Assembly (NCBI GenBank): GCA_034668825.1
Contig: JAXDOR010000205.1
Coordinates: 3,618 to 67,617 of the forward strand
Origin: CANKHA01 sp034668825
Lineage (GTDB): Bacteria; Pseudomonadota; Alphaproteobacteria; Rhizobiales; Xanthobacteraceae
Length of the DNA stretch: 64,000 bases
Direction of reading: 5' to 3'
Shown: positions 15,220-24,256 of the stretch, one piece after another
Layout: each line of letters starts with the position of its first letter
How positions within the stretch are numbered: position 1 is the stretch's first letter
Position numbers and translations under genes: made by a program
Notes under the pieces: generated by a model
Databases searched by the model: none
What the model was told of the DNA's origin: nothing
Seen by the model: the letters and a program-made list of their open reading frames with translations, nothing else

Positions 15220-15978
15220 TCAAGACTGCTTCGCAATTGACCGGCTGTAGAACTCAAAGCCCGCATCCAATTCACCGACCCAAGAAATTCGGCCGTGTTC
15301 CATAAGAATCAATTTATTGCACAGCTTCCGAATAAGTTCCTCGGAGTGAGAGGCGAGGACCACCGCTCCCGCTTCCTTCGCAAATCGGTCCAGCCGTTCA
15401 TTCGCCTTCAGGAAAAAGGCGGCGTCGCCGGCACCAATACCTTCGTCCAATAAAAGGATATCCGGCTTTATCGAAGTCGCCATCGCGAAGGCCAGGCGAG
15501 CCTGCATTCCCTGAGAATATGTCCTGACAGGGAGGTCTAGAAATTCCCCGAGTTCAGTGAACTCCGCGATCTCCGCAGTCTTTCGACGTGCTTCCGCTCT
15601 GGACAAGCCAAGATAAAGCCCGCGCAGGATAATGTTCTCGTAGCCGGTGCCTTCTGGATCAATCCCAAGACTTACATCGAACATCGGCGTCACTTTGCCT
15701 TCGATTGTGACGACGCCCTGATTTGGCGTATAGATTCCTCCCAAAACACGCAGAAGCGTGGTCTTTCCCGCCCCGTTGTGCCCAATCAGACCGACGCGGT
15801 CACCGTGGCTGATTTCCATTGAAACATTGTCGAGAGCATGAACGGTTATGTGATTGTGTTTATCCTTGCCGATGCGTCCGCCCGTTGTGGCGGACAGAAC
15901 GAGGTTTTTCAATGAACGGCTACCGGCGCTGTAAATCGGAAACGTAACCGATACATTCTCGAGCTTGATGAAGGCCAT
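15220..15978 (-). CDS. wzt: ABC transporter ATP-binding protein for polysaccharide export
   Basis: A 252-residue ATPase of the Wzt/KpsT/TagH type that powers export of lipid-linked glycan. Walker A is GHNGAGKTTLLR, the signature is YSQGMQARLAFAMA and Walker B is DILLLDEGIGAGD. The protein stops soon after the H-loop (VVLASHSEEL), so it has no C-terminal carbohydrate-binding domain of the kind found in the longer O9a-type Wzt. GAGGACAG precedes the ATG at 15978, 6 bases after the permease gene, so the two are cotranscribed. This pair marks the start of the polysaccharide locus. Confidence 0.9.
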   Translation of the reverse strand: MAFIKLENVSVTFPIYSAGSRSLKNLVLSATTGGRIGKDKHNHITVHALDNVSMEISHGDRVGLIGHNGAGKTTLLRVLGGIYTPNQGVVTIEGKVTPMFDVSLGIDPEGTGYENIILRGLYLGLSRAEARRKTAEIAEFTELGEFLDLPVRTYSQGMQARLAFAMATSIKPDILLLDEGIGAGDAAFFLKANERLDRFAKEAGAVVLASHSEELIRKLCNKLILMEHGRISWVGELDAGFEFYSRSIAKQS

Positions 15979-15984
15979 CTGTCC

Positions 15985-16818
15985 TCACAGCCAATATGGA
16001 ATTCGGCCGCGATAGCGAGCCAGAAACAACATGCCGACGATAACGTTAGCCAACGTAATTCCTACGGCAATCGTCCACATGGAAGAGGGTAATGAATGCC
16101 CGAGAAGCGGCTGACGCACGATTTCGACGAAATAGTAAAACGGATTGAGATCGAGAAAAAGGCTGCGGCTGCTGAGATGGTCAGGTGTCCAGAATATCGG
16201 CGTCATAAAGAACGCCAACTGCATGAGACTGGAAACGATTGGCGGTATATCGCGAAATCGGGCGCCTAATCCTCCCAGCAGGATGCCGAACGCGGCTGTG
16301 TTTATCACGATCAGCAACAAGCCTACGATGGCCAGAAGCAAATCCGCCTTTAGCTCAAGGCCAAATATTATAAAGACAGCTACATAGATTACGAAGTTGT
16401 GGGCGAAAATTAGAAAATTTCTCCATATCAGCTGATACACATAAATACTGAGCGGCGCTCTCATTTGCAGGATGGCGGCGGCGGATGAAATAAATACCTG
16501 GGTAGATTCCGTTAGCAGGAGGGAAATGAAGCTGAAAACAATAATGCCGGAGGCGATGTAGGGGAGATAGCTGCTGAGCTGTTGTCCAAACAATCCAGCA
16601 TATAGGTAGCCGATTCCGGCAATCATAATGGCCATGCTAATGGTCAGCCAGAACGGTCCGACCACTGAGCGGCGATAACGCTGCCGAATGTCATGCCAGC
16701 CGAGCGTAAGCCAAAGCTCGTGGGCTTTGAGTCCTTCATAGAGATCTCCAGCCGCGCGTCTTAGTTCATGCGTCAATGATGGATGAGCAAACGTCACTTT
16801 GGTGGAGGTCACGCTCAC
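15985..16818 (-). CDS. wzm: ABC-2 type permease for polysaccharide export
   Basis: A 277-residue inner-membrane permease with about six hydrophobic segments and the early motif WLTLGWHDIRQRYRRSVVGP. That motif (dIr.RYrrS.lGPfW) is characteristic of Wzm/KpsM/TagG permeases. It would form the channel with the ATPase encoded just downstream. The start is GTG at 16818 with AGGA upstream. Several codons are AT-richer than in the catabolic region. An intergenic stem-loop and the divergent glycosyltransferase gene lie upstream. Confidence 0.9.
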   Translation of the reverse strand: MSVTSTKVTFAHPSLTHELRRAAGDLYEGLKAHELWLTLGWHDIRQRYRRSVVGPFWLTISMAIMIAGIGYLYAGLFGQQLSSYLPYIASGIIVFSFISLLLTESTQVFISSAAAILQMRAPLSIYVYQLIWRNFLIFAHNFVIYVAVFIIFGLELKADLLLAIVGLLLIVINTAAFGILLGGLGARFRDIPPIVSSLMQLAFFMTPIFWTPDHLSSRSLFLDLNPFYYFVEIVRQPLLGHSLPSSMWTIAVGITLANVIVGMLFLARYRGRIPYWL

Positions 16819-16982
16819 GTGTTTGGGGTCCTGCTGGAAGGGCTATAAACCTGCGTTAATCAGGCTTAATTACGTAAGTTGCGGGTTCGATCCAGATAAT
16901 CGTTTCCTTTAGGCTTTGCATTATGTACTGGCCTAATCGAGGCCGTTTTGCAAGGCGAGTGGCCGACATGGACCGCCGGACC

Positions 16983-17030
16983 GCGCCTGGTTCCCACATC
17001 GTGACGATGTCATGATGCGGGAACCCGCGC
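16983..17030. other. Stem-loop between exporter and glycosyltransferase genes
   Basis: GGTTCCC at 16989-16995 pairs with GGGAACC at 17019-17025, flanked by GCGC-type bases that extend the stem with a bulge; a smaller CATCGTGACGATG palindrome sits in the loop. It lies about 60 bases before the GT2 start at 17092. No T run follows, so a leader structure or protein-binding site is as likely as a terminator. Confidence 0.4.
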
Positions 17031-17091
17031 CGACCACTTCTGGCGCTTTTGCTTTTACATTGGAGGGAGAGCGTCCTAATTTAGCGGAAAC

Positions 17092-18069
17092 ATGGGCCCG
17101 ACCATTCAAATTGTTATTGTCAATTGGAATGCTGGGCAGCTCTTGCGCCGCTGCCTGGCGTCTTTCGCCGCGGTATCCGGCGATACGCTCAAAATCGAGA
17201 ATGTTGTCATCGTCGACAACGCTTCCACGGATGACTCGCTGGATGAACTCGACTGTTTTTCCGATACGTTGCCGATCAAAATCATCCGAAATGAGGAGAA
17301 CAGAGGCTTCGCCGCGGCCTGCAATCAGGGGGCCGCAGGATCCTTAGCCGAATTCCTGCTGTTCCTAAATCCCGACGTTGAGCTGCGGCCCGGCTGCCTT
17401 GAACAGCCGGCCCGGTTTCTGACTCACGCCGCCAACCAATCCGTTGGCGTTGTCGGCATTCAACTCGTGGACGCCGAAGGCCTGGTGCTACGCAGTTGCG
17501 CGCGGCAGCCGGCGGTATGGTCGTTGCTCGGACATAGTTTAGCTCTGGATCGATTGATGCCTTCTATTTTCCCTCCGCACTTCCTGCTGGAATGGGATCA
17601 CCGGGAGACTCGGCCGGTCGATCAGGTCATGGGCGCTTTTTATTTCGTCAGGCGCTCGCTATTCGATGCTCTCGGCGGGTTTGACGAGCGCTTTTTCGTT
17701 TATTTCGAAGACTTGGATTTCGCAGTACGGATGCGAAGACAAGGCTGGACAAACGTCTATCTCGCGACTGCCCAAGTTTTCCATCTCGGCTGCGGCACGA
17801 CGCGCAATATCAAGGCCCGCCGCCTGTTCTACTCCGCTAGAAGCCGCATCCTTTATAGTTTAAAGCATTTTGGAATCGCCGGAGCGACGGCCGTTGCCAT
17901 GACGACCTTGTTGTTGGAGCCTCTCATACGTTTGGCCGCAGCGTCGGCTTCTCTGCGGTTTGCCGATGTTAAGGACGTAGCATGCGGGTTTGGGATGCTT
18001 TGGGCAGACCTTCCAAATATTATTTCAACTCATCGTCACTTCGCCAAATTACGATCACCTCATGTATAA
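17092..18069 (+). CDS. Glycosyltransferase family 2 (rhamnosyltransferase-like)
   Basis: A 325-residue GT2 enzyme of the WcaA/RfbF-like kind. The opening IQIVIVNWNAGQLLRRC is typical, and an NRGFAAACNQGA stretch precedes the LLFLNPDVEL donor-metal site. The DALGGFDERFFVYFEDLDFAVR segment is a strong family mark. A C-terminal hydrophobic stretch suggests membrane association. Proteins with this wording often transfer dTDP-rhamnose, which the rfb genes in this window could supply. Its stop overlaps the next gene's ATG by 8 bases (18062-18069), so the two are translated together. Confidence 0.85.
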   Translation: MGPTIQIVIVNWNAGQLLRRCLASFAAVSGDTLKIENVVIVDNASTDDSLDELDCFSDTLPIKIIRNEENRGFAAACNQGAAGSLAEFLLFLNPDVELRPGCLEQPARFLTHAANQSVGVVGIQLVDAEGLVLRSCARQPAVWSLLGHSLALDRLMPSIFPPHFLLEWDHRETRPVDQVMGAFYFVRRSLFDALGGFDERFFVYFEDLDFAVRMRRQGWTNVYLATAQVFHLGCGTTRNIKARRLFYSARSRILYSLKHFGIAGATAVAMTTLLLEPLIRLAAASASLRFADVKDVACGFGMLWADLPNIISTHRHFAKLRSPHV

Positions 18070-20302
18070 GGTGCTGATACTCACCAGGTACGACCGGCAG
18101 GGCGCGAGCAGCCGCATTCGTTTTCTGCAATTTTTGCCTGAACTCGAAAAGGAGGGCTTCGAATTCGAAGTCGTTCCGCTTTTGGATGCGTCTTATTTGC
18201 GGGCGCTTTATGAACGCCGTCCAGTCAATTTCCTAGCAGTGGTGCGATCCTACTTCCGGAGATTGCGCGCGCTTTTGCACCGGGAACACTACGACTTAAT
18301 TTGGCTGGAGAAGGAGGTATTCCCCTGGCTGCCGGCGTGGATAGAAGCAGCGCTGTTGAAGGGCGTGCCGTATATCGCGGACTTGGATGACGCCTGGTTT
18401 CTTCGCTACGAGCAACACAAGCTGCCGCTAGTGCGCTTATTTCTCGGGACGAAAATCGACAAGATCATGCGGGGAGCGGCGGTTGTCATTGGGGGCAATG
18501 ACTTTCTTGCGGAACGCGCGCGTCTCGCCGGCGCCCGTCAAGTTGAGGTCATCCCGTCGACAATTGACCTGAGCCAATATTCACTGCCCAGCCCAACTTC
18601 CGAAGAAGAAACGAAACTCGATCATCCCGTTGTTGTCGGCTGGATAGGTACTCCAGTTACGGTTTTTTATTTGCAGTATATCGAGCCGGTGATCAGGACC
18701 ATATTATCCGGCCGCAACGCTTGCCTGACTATTATTGGAGCTAACACGCCGGCCGCCTTCTCCCAACTCCCTGTCAGGAGCGTTGTGTGGAGCGAGCTCT
18801 CGGAAACCGAAGAGCTTGGTGCGGTCGATATCGGTCTCATGCCGCTTAAAAACGATCCATGGGAACAAGGCAAATGTGCCTACAAGCTTCTGCAGTTCAT
18901 GGCCGCCGGAAAGCCCGTTGTTGCCTCCTCGGTCGGAGCAAATATTAATGTGGTGAATGACAACGTGAGCGGATTTTTGGTGAACTCGATGGAGGAATGG
19001 ACAGCCGCTTTGCAGCAATTGATTGCGAGCCCTTCCCTCCGCCGTCAGATGGGCGCCGAAGGACGGCAAATTGTCGAGAGGGAATATTCTATAAGCCGAG
19101 TTTTGCCCAAGCTTTCTTCCATTCTGCTCCATACGATTAACAAACGAAAGCCGAAGGTCCTTATTGTCACAAGGCGCATGGATATCGGAGGCACTGAAAG
19201 ACACATCGTACGTATCCTTCCGGAGCTGCGGCTTCGCGGCATAGACGCTTCGCTGTTTGTGCTGGAGCGTGGAGGCAAACTGGAATCTGAGCTTGCGGCA
19301 AATACGATTGTGGGTCCGCGCGTGGCAGCGCAGAATCCATTGGCAACAATCGGCCGCGCATGGCGCCTCGTTCGTCATCTGCGCCAGCAATGCCCCGATA
19401 TTATTCATTTCTTCCTTCCGGAACCGTATCTCATCGGCTCTTTCGCCGCGATGCTGGCCGGACCAAAGGTCAGAGTCATGAGTCGCCGGTCGCTGGCAAA
19501 ATATCAGCTCCGGCACCCCCTGCTGGCTAAGCTGGAATTTTGGATGCACCGTCGGACCACGGCCCTCCTCGGCAACTCCAACGCTGTCGTCAACGAGCTC
19601 ATCCGCGAATGCGGCGATCCTTCGAAGGTCGGGCTGCTTTATAACGGCATTCAAATTTCGCCCTTGGCTGATGCGGAAGCGCGGGCCGCAACCCGGCATA
19701 ATCTTGCACTTCCGTCCGAGTGTCTCGTTCTGATCGTCGTGGCCAATCTCATGGTCTACAAGGGCCATGAAGACCTTTTGCGGGCGCTGAGCGTTGCAAA
19801 CTCGCAGATGGGGCCGAATTGGCGGCTGCTGGTCGTCGGGAGGGATGACGGAATAGGAGCTTCGCTTCGGAGAACAGCAGAGTCTCTAGGTTTGCAACGT
19901 TGCGTCATGTGGCTGGGAGAACGTACCGACGTCGAGCAGCTTTTCGATGCGGCGGATATAGCGGTGCTTCCCTCTCACGAGGAGGGATTCTCGAATAGCC
20001 TGATTGAAGCGATGAGCCGGGGGCTTCCGGTAGTGGCTACCGCTGTCGGGGGAAACTTGGATGCGATTGTTCCTGACGAGACGGGAATTCTTGTTGCCGC
20101 CAAGGCACCGGAAGCGCTCGCGGAAGCCCTTGTGAAATTGGCCAACGACAAGGATTTACGTTTTAGGCTTGGTCAAGCCGCGCGACGCCGTGTTGAAGAA
20201 CGGTTTTCTCTCGAAAGCTGCGTACGCCGGTATCAGAATCTCTATCGTGGACGAAAACTGGGCTCGATGCCTGTACAGAACATCATCGAGGCACAACCAT
20301 AA
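18062..20302 (+). CDS. Tandem GT4 glycosyltransferase fusion, 746 aa
   Basis: Two complete GT-B (family 4) units in one protein. The first, about residues 1-357, starts MYKVLILTRYDRQGASSRIR and ends with the donor-site helix KCAYKLLQFMAAGKPVVAS. The second, about 362-740, starts KVLIVTRRMDIGGTERHIV and has the usual PSHEEGFSNSLIEAMSRGLP donor site with its E-x7-E. A hinge rich in Lys and Arg (NKRKPK) joins them. Such doubles usually add two sugars in turn. The ATG at 18062 is preferred over a codon at 17990 that lies deep in the previous gene. It is coupled to the GT2 gene upstream. Confidence 0.88.
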   Translation: MYKVLILTRYDRQGASSRIRFLQFLPELEKEGFEFEVVPLLDASYLRALYERRPVNFLAVVRSYFRRLRALLHREHYDLIWLEKEVFPWLPAWIEAALLKGVPYIADLDDAWFLRYEQHKLPLVRLFLGTKIDKIMRGAAVVIGGNDFLAERARLAGARQVEVIPSTIDLSQYSLPSPTSEEETKLDHPVVVGWIGTPVTVFYLQYIEPVIRTILSGRNACLTIIGANTPAAFSQLPVRSVVWSELSETEELGAVDIGLMPLKNDPWEQGKCAYKLLQFMAAGKPVVASSVGANINVVNDNVSGFLVNSMEEWTAALQQLIASPSLRRQMGAEGRQIVEREYSISRVLPKLSSILLHTINKRKPKVLIVTRRMDIGGTERHIVRILPELRLRGIDASLFVLERGGKLESELAANTIVGPRVAAQNPLATIGRAWRLVRHLRQQCPDIIHFFLPEPYLIGSFAAMLAGPKVRVMSRRSLAKYQLRHPLLAKLEFWMHRRTTALLGNSNAVVNELIRECGDPSKVGLLYNGIQISPLADAEARAATRHNLALPSECLVLIVVANLMVYKGHEDLLRALSVANSQMGPNWRLLVVGRDDGIGASLRRTAESLGLQRCVMWLGERTDVEQLFDAADIAVLPSHEEGFSNSLIEAMSRGLPVVATAVGGNLDAIVPDETGILVAAKAPEALAEALVKLANDKDLRFRLGQAARRRVEERFSLESCVRRYQNLYRGRKLGSMPVQNIIEAQP

Positions 20303-20366
20303 GCTCAGCGGTGTACGGGTTGCGCTTTCATTTTTATGCCACGACAAACTCAGAGATCGAAAATAC

Positions 20367-21488
20367 TCAATTGGCGAGCAGAGGACCGCAGTCGCCGTCG
20401 TCAGCAGCGGCAAGAACGATCTCGGCAACTCTCCCGATTTCGGCGGCGCTGATATCTCGATAAAATGGCACCGCCAAGGTTGACTGGGCGAGGGCCTTGG
20501 TCGCGGGCACGGCAGTGCGCGGGAACGATGCGGTAGCCGGATGCTCATGCGCTCCGGTGCCCCACCATCTGCGCGTCTCGATACCACAATCTGCTAGCGA
20601 TTGTTCGACGCGATCCGCAACTGGTTGAACAAAGTTGAGCAGGCAAGTGGAACTGACCCAGGTATCGCCGAAGCCGTGCTGCAGCCTGATCTGGTTGGAC
20701 CTTCCCAGCGCACGACGGTAGACTTTTGCCGTATTGCTCCACTCCTTGCGGATCTGGTCCCATTCGTCCAAGGCGGCTTGACCGACAGCCGCGTGATATT
20801 CGCTAAGCTTGGCGTTGAAGGCCGTGGCCTGCGCATGTCGGCTTCCCGCGAAACCGAAGTTCGCACGCATGCGCATTGCGCACGTCATGGCGGGGTCGGT
20901 ATTTACAACGAAGCCGCCTTCGCCGGTGCCGAGGACCTTGGTGGCGTGGAGACTCACGACCGACGGCACTGTGCTCGGAACAAGAGAGTCGAAGCCCGCC
21001 GCCGCGTCGATCACGACCGCTAGTCCGGTCCGCGATCGAAACGTCTCCCATGCTGTTAAATCGAGCGGCAAGCCGAAGGGCATAACCGGCATGACCGCGC
21101 CGACGAGCGCAGGCGCTGCCGCGATCTCATCATAAAGCATGGCTGGATCGAGCGCCCAGGTCTCAGGGTCAACGTCGACGAAATAGGGCACCAGCCCGGC
21201 CATCACCGCCGCGTGCGCGGAGGCGACGAATGTCCAGGCTGGCAGGACGCACAAGCTTCCCGGCGGCGGCTGTTGCGCGGCGAGCGCGATTGCGAGTCCG
21301 AGGGTCGCATTCGCGACCGTGACGACCGTTCCTTCATTCAGCCGGTAATGTTCAGCAAGCCGGTCCTCAAGCGAGAGCGCAAGTGGGCCGAAATTACTGT
21401 AAACCCGTGATGCATCGATTGATTTTAAATACGGAATCAACCGGCTGGCGGAGGGCAATTTTGGCCGCATAACAGGAATCGAGGACAT
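20367..21488 (-). CDS. DegT/DnrJ/EryC1/StrS-type aminotransferase
   Basis: A 373-residue PLP enzyme of the sugar aminotransferase family. The PLP-binding Asp is D161 (VVIDAAAGF) and the internal aldimine Lys is K184 (SLHATKVLGTGEGG). The N-terminal SNFGPLALSLEDRLAEHY is typical of the family. It would put an amino group on a 3- or 4-keto nucleotide sugar. The N-terminal half is a little divergent (TVANATLGLAIAL in place of the common SGT.AL). No ribosome site is clear before the ATG at 21488. The gene converges on the GT4 fusion. Confidence 0.85.
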   Translation of the reverse strand: MSSIPVMRPKLPSASRLIPYLKSIDASRVYSNFGPLALSLEDRLAEHYRLNEGTVVTVANATLGLAIALAAQQPPPGSLCVLPAWTFVASAHAAVMAGLVPYFVDVDPETWALDPAMLYDEIAAAPALVGAVMPVMPFGLPLDLTAWETFRSRTGLAVVIDAAAGFDSLVPSTVPSVVSLHATKVLGTGEGGFVVNTDPAMTCAMRMRANFGFAGSRHAQATAFNAKLSEYHAAVGQAALDEWDQIRKEWSNTAKVYRRALGRSNQIRLQHGFGDTWVSSTCLLNFVQPVADRVEQSLADCGIETRRWWGTGAHEHPATASFPRTAVPATKALAQSTLAVPFYRDISAAEIGRVAEIVLAAADDGDCGPLLAN

Positions 21489-21670
21489 GCTCTGACTTTG
21501 CGGCGATAGACTGGGCTTGGCAATAGCGCGTGGAACGCCCGTTGATTCGGGTTAAGGTACTAGTTGGTAGCAAGACGACGCTGATGGCGCTGCAGGTACT
21601 CTAGGCGCGCGGTTCTCAAAACCGCATTCAGATCTAGAAAACAACACTATCCTGGCGGCTGCTGAGACTG

Positions 21671-22381
21671 CTATCTGAGGTGCGGGCTGATTTCCAGCGA
21701 CTGCGACTGATAGAGCTGCGGTATCGCGATCACTTTGAGACCGGATTTCCACAAACAATACGGCAGGCTAACTTGCCCCTGGGGGTGTCCGTCCGGCGTC
21801 TTGTTGTAAGCGATCAGCTCATACCAATACCTCTCCTGAAACTGGCGAAGCCGAGCGTGATCGCACTCTCGATTATATACAATGAGGCCGTTCCAATATA
21901 GACCGGCATCGGCAGGAAAGCCCTCACGCCGATACGATTCGATCTGACGTTCCAGATCCGTATTCTTGTACTTGGGAAGCTGTTGGGAATCGCGGGCCTC
22001 TTGGTAGAGGCATATGTTCCAAGGATGCGCGCTGAGTATTAAGTCAAAAACGCCCGCTTGTTCCTCGTAGCGCGTCAAGATTTTCTCCACGAACAAGGGA
22101 TCACATATACGTACGTTAGCATCGATATAGATCACGATCTCATAGTCATTCAACTCCGGAATCTCGAAGGGAAACACGCGGAGCCAGCCGTTTTTAAGGG
22201 CGGGTGATGTCTGATCGCCGGGATTATCCTTGATGATGACGCGAAACTGACCAGTGGGCACGTTCGATTTGTCGTCGGTGAAGACCACGAAGTCGCAGTC
22301 TACCGTCTGCGGTATGTGTTCGAGTATCCTGTCGTAGCCGGCAAACACGGCCGTATAGATACAGACTTTTTTTGGTCTCAT
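21671..22381 (-). CDS. DUF616 glycosyltransferase-like protein
   Basis: A 236-residue protein of the DUF616 kind (TOD1/MUCI70-like), a GT-A-like fold known mostly from plants and scattered bacterial glycan loci. It begins KKVCIYTAVFAGYDRILEHI and has DFVVFTDDKSN, YEIVIYIDANVRI (a likely metal site at the DAN triplet) and GLYWNGLIVYN. The length is close to the core domain alone. No transmembrane segment is seen. It probably transfers a sugar to the exported glycan, but donor and acceptor are unknown. Confidence 0.7.
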   Translation of the reverse strand: MRPKKVCIYTAVFAGYDRILEHIPQTVDCDFVVFTDDKSNVPTGQFRVIIKDNPGDQTSPALKNGWLRVFPFEIPELNDYEIVIYIDANVRICDPLFVEKILTRYEEQAGVFDLILSAHPWNICLYQEARDSQQLPKYKNTDLERQIESYRREGFPADAGLYWNGLIVYNRECDHARLRQFQERYWYELIAYNKTPDGHPQGQVSLPYCLWKSGLKVIAIPQLYQSQSLEISPHLR

Positions 22382-22509
22382 CGGCGATCTTCAGTCCCGC
22401 GAAGACCCATACGACGCCTGAACTGGTCGGATGCATCGCTGATGGCGTTTCGGAAACGCGGTCCGCTGTGCGCATGGGGACGAGGACGCTTCGACGGACT
22501 TCGTGATCT

Positions 22510-22524
22510 TAATACTTAGTATTA
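22510..22524. promoter_or_regulatory. Palindrome with -10-like TATAAT upstream of DUF616 gene
   Basis: TAATAC-TTA-GTATTA is a perfect inverted repeat. On the minus strand it overlaps a TATAAT (about 22522-22527), around 140 bases before the DUF616 start at 22381. The stretch is strikingly AT-rich against its surroundings. No -35 at the right distance was found, so it may be an operator, a promoter part or chance. Confidence 0.3.
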
Positions 22525-22683
22525 TACCCTTCCTACAAGTTTGCCCCTACGGCGTCAACGAAGCATAATCAAACTGCGCGCGCACGGCATATGGCATGCT
22601 GCGTGAACCACAGAGGAGGAACGGGGGCCGGTCACGAGGCGCGGTCTGGGCGGCCTAACCTTATCGCCGTCTGTCAAGAAGGT

Positions 22684-23550
22684 TTACTCGATAACGATAT
22701 AGCTTTCGTACCCCAGCATTGGCAGGCGTCTCGGCTGATATTTCCTGAGCCAGGCGCACTCGAGAAAAGCTCGTGTCTCGCCGGGGTAAGTAGCCATCGC
22801 AAGCTCGTCGAAAGCGATCACTGTTCCCTTGACGACATGGTTTTCCAGCACTCTCAGGCATTCGGCGGTCGGTTCATAGAGATCGACATCGAAATAGGCC
22901 AGCGCCACGATCGTTTCTGGATGTCGCTCCAGATATTCCGGGAGCGTCTTACTGACATCTCCGCGAACGAGCTCGAACTTCTTCAAATTGCTTCGCGGCG
23001 CCAACTTTTCGTGTGCAGTGAGCACATCGGCGAGATAATCCTGATACCCTTCAGAAACATTGAGCGCGCCTTTCGCGACGATTGGCGCGGTCCCATCCTT
23101 CTCGTGCGTTGAGGGAAAGCCTTCGAAAGTATCAAAACCAACAATTTTCCGCCCGAAGTTGTACGGCTCATAAATGGTGCGCAACGTCATCAATACCGCG
23201 AGGTCTCGGCCCCATCTGACGCCGAACTCCATGATGACGCCGACATTCGGCAGAATTATTTTATAGAGGTGGTCGAGGAGAAGAATACGATAAAGCGATG
23301 AGCGGTGTTGGAATAATGAGAGATGCGCAAGGCGCTCGGATTCCGGAACAGGATAGTTGGCCAGCGCAGCGACTAACTGCTTGTACCCCGACATCTCTTC
23401 GGGAGAGGCTGCCGCGGAAAGATCACTGATGACTGGCATGGGTAAACTTGTCCGTTCTGGCGGGGCTGCTCCGACTCCTACAAGCTTAGCTCCTAGAGCC
23501 GCGAATAAGCTCCAGGTAACATTCCTTTCCTTGCAAGACAAGGAACCCAA
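22684..23550 (-). CDS. TylF/MycF-like O-methyltransferase
   Basis: A 288-residue class I SAM methyltransferase of the TylF/MycF (macrocin O-methyltransferase) family, common in polysaccharide loci. Key marks are GVIMEFGVRWGRDLAVL (SAM motif I), KIVGFDTFEGFP, ALAYFDVDLYEPTAECL and VIAFDELAMATYPGETRA, with the Asp residues of the latter two likely binding Mg. The first 37 residues are poorly conserved-looking, so a later start at MPVISDLSAAAS (residue 38) is possible. It most likely methylates a sugar hydroxyl. It is the last gene of the minus-strand set that begins at 26179, after a 58-base gap. Confidence 0.82.
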   Translation of the reverse strand: MGSLSCKERNVTWSLFAALGAKLVGVGAAPPERTSLPMPVISDLSAAASPEEMSGYKQLVAALANYPVPESERLAHLSLFQHRSSLYRILLLDHLYKIILPNVGVIMEFGVRWGRDLAVLMTLRTIYEPYNFGRKIVGFDTFEGFPSTHEKDGTAPIVAKGALNVSEGYQDYLADVLTAHEKLAPRSNLKKFELVRGDVSKTLPEYLERHPETIVALAYFDVDLYEPTAECLRVLENHVVKGTVIAFDELAMATYPGETRAFLECAWLRKYQPRRLPMLGYESYIVIE

Positions 23551-23608
23551 GATTGGCCCGGAGGTTTTACGTTGCCTCTAACAAAGCATGCCTTCGACCT
23601 CATCCGAT

Positions 23609-24256
23609 TCAAGCAAAGTGTCGGCGCTTCTTTTGGTAGTAGTTGATACAGGCCTCCGGATAGCCCCGCGCCTTCAGTTCCACAATTAATCGATCGATTG
23701 GGCAAAACTCTTCGCAGAGAGTTACTCTATGAGAGGAGGTCTCATATAAGGCGTAGTTAAAGACATCAATCTGCTTTCGATTTTGTCCGATACTGCCGGG
23801 GTTGACGATCAGCTTGCCTGAGCGTTCGATTCTGTATTGCTCGTGCGTATGACCGATCATGTAGTCAGATGTCACTTCGATTTCGGTATCGGCGTAAACT
23901 TTCTTGCCGTCAATCGTATGTGTACAGATAAACTGGTCTAGCTGAAACAACGTCGGCAATTCCGCAATTAAATCGCGGCGGGTAAAATACTTTATTGAAT
24001 GCTGATAAAATTCCTGCACGAGCGCAATCTCTTCTTGAACGGACGCTGCACCCAGAAACAGCCGCTCGTGATTTCCTTCAAGTAGTACGATGCCCGGCAA
24101 TGAATTTACGAGTTCAAGGCATTCGTCATTCCACGGGCCGTAATTGACGACGTCGCCCAAACACACATAGCAATCTGCTATTGGCCTCGTACTGCGGACG
24201 AACTTTTCGAGGGCCGGCAAGTTACCGTGCACGTCGCTGAAAACAGCGACCATCAT
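23609..24256 (-). CDS. YfcE/MJ0936-like metallophosphoesterase
   Basis: A 215-residue calcineurin-like phosphoesterase. The two-metal site is complete: FSDVHGN, CLGDVVNYGP, LLEGNHERL, a later His in CTHTIDG, and GHTHEQY. The fold ends with the typical NPGSIGQNR. Activity would be on a phosphomono- or diester, perhaps of a sugar or nucleotide. Its ATGATG start overlaps the TGA of the epimerase gene upstream (ATGA at 24253-24256), so translation is coupled. A phosphatase in this place may trim a phosphorylated sugar intermediate. Confidence 0.85.
   Translation of the reverse strand: MMVAVFSDVHGNLPALEKFVRSTRPIADCYVCLGDVVNYGPWNDECLELVNSLPGIVLLEGNHERLFLGAASVQEEIALVQEFYQHSIKYFTRRDLIAELPTLFQLDQFICTHTIDGKKVYADTEIEVTSDYMIGHTHEQYRIERSGKLIVNPGSIGQNRKQIDVFNYALYETSSHRVTLCEEFCPIDRLIVELKARGYPEACINYYQKKRRHFA

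Noticed and set aside
16875..16900. GGTTCGATCC, like a tRNA T-loop
   Set aside because: The flanking bases do not form a T-stem and there is no acceptor or anticodon arm nearby.
18704..19768. 354-codon minus-strand frame opposite the tandem GT4 gene
   Set aside because: It lies fully inside a well-supported gene and shows no recognisable domain.
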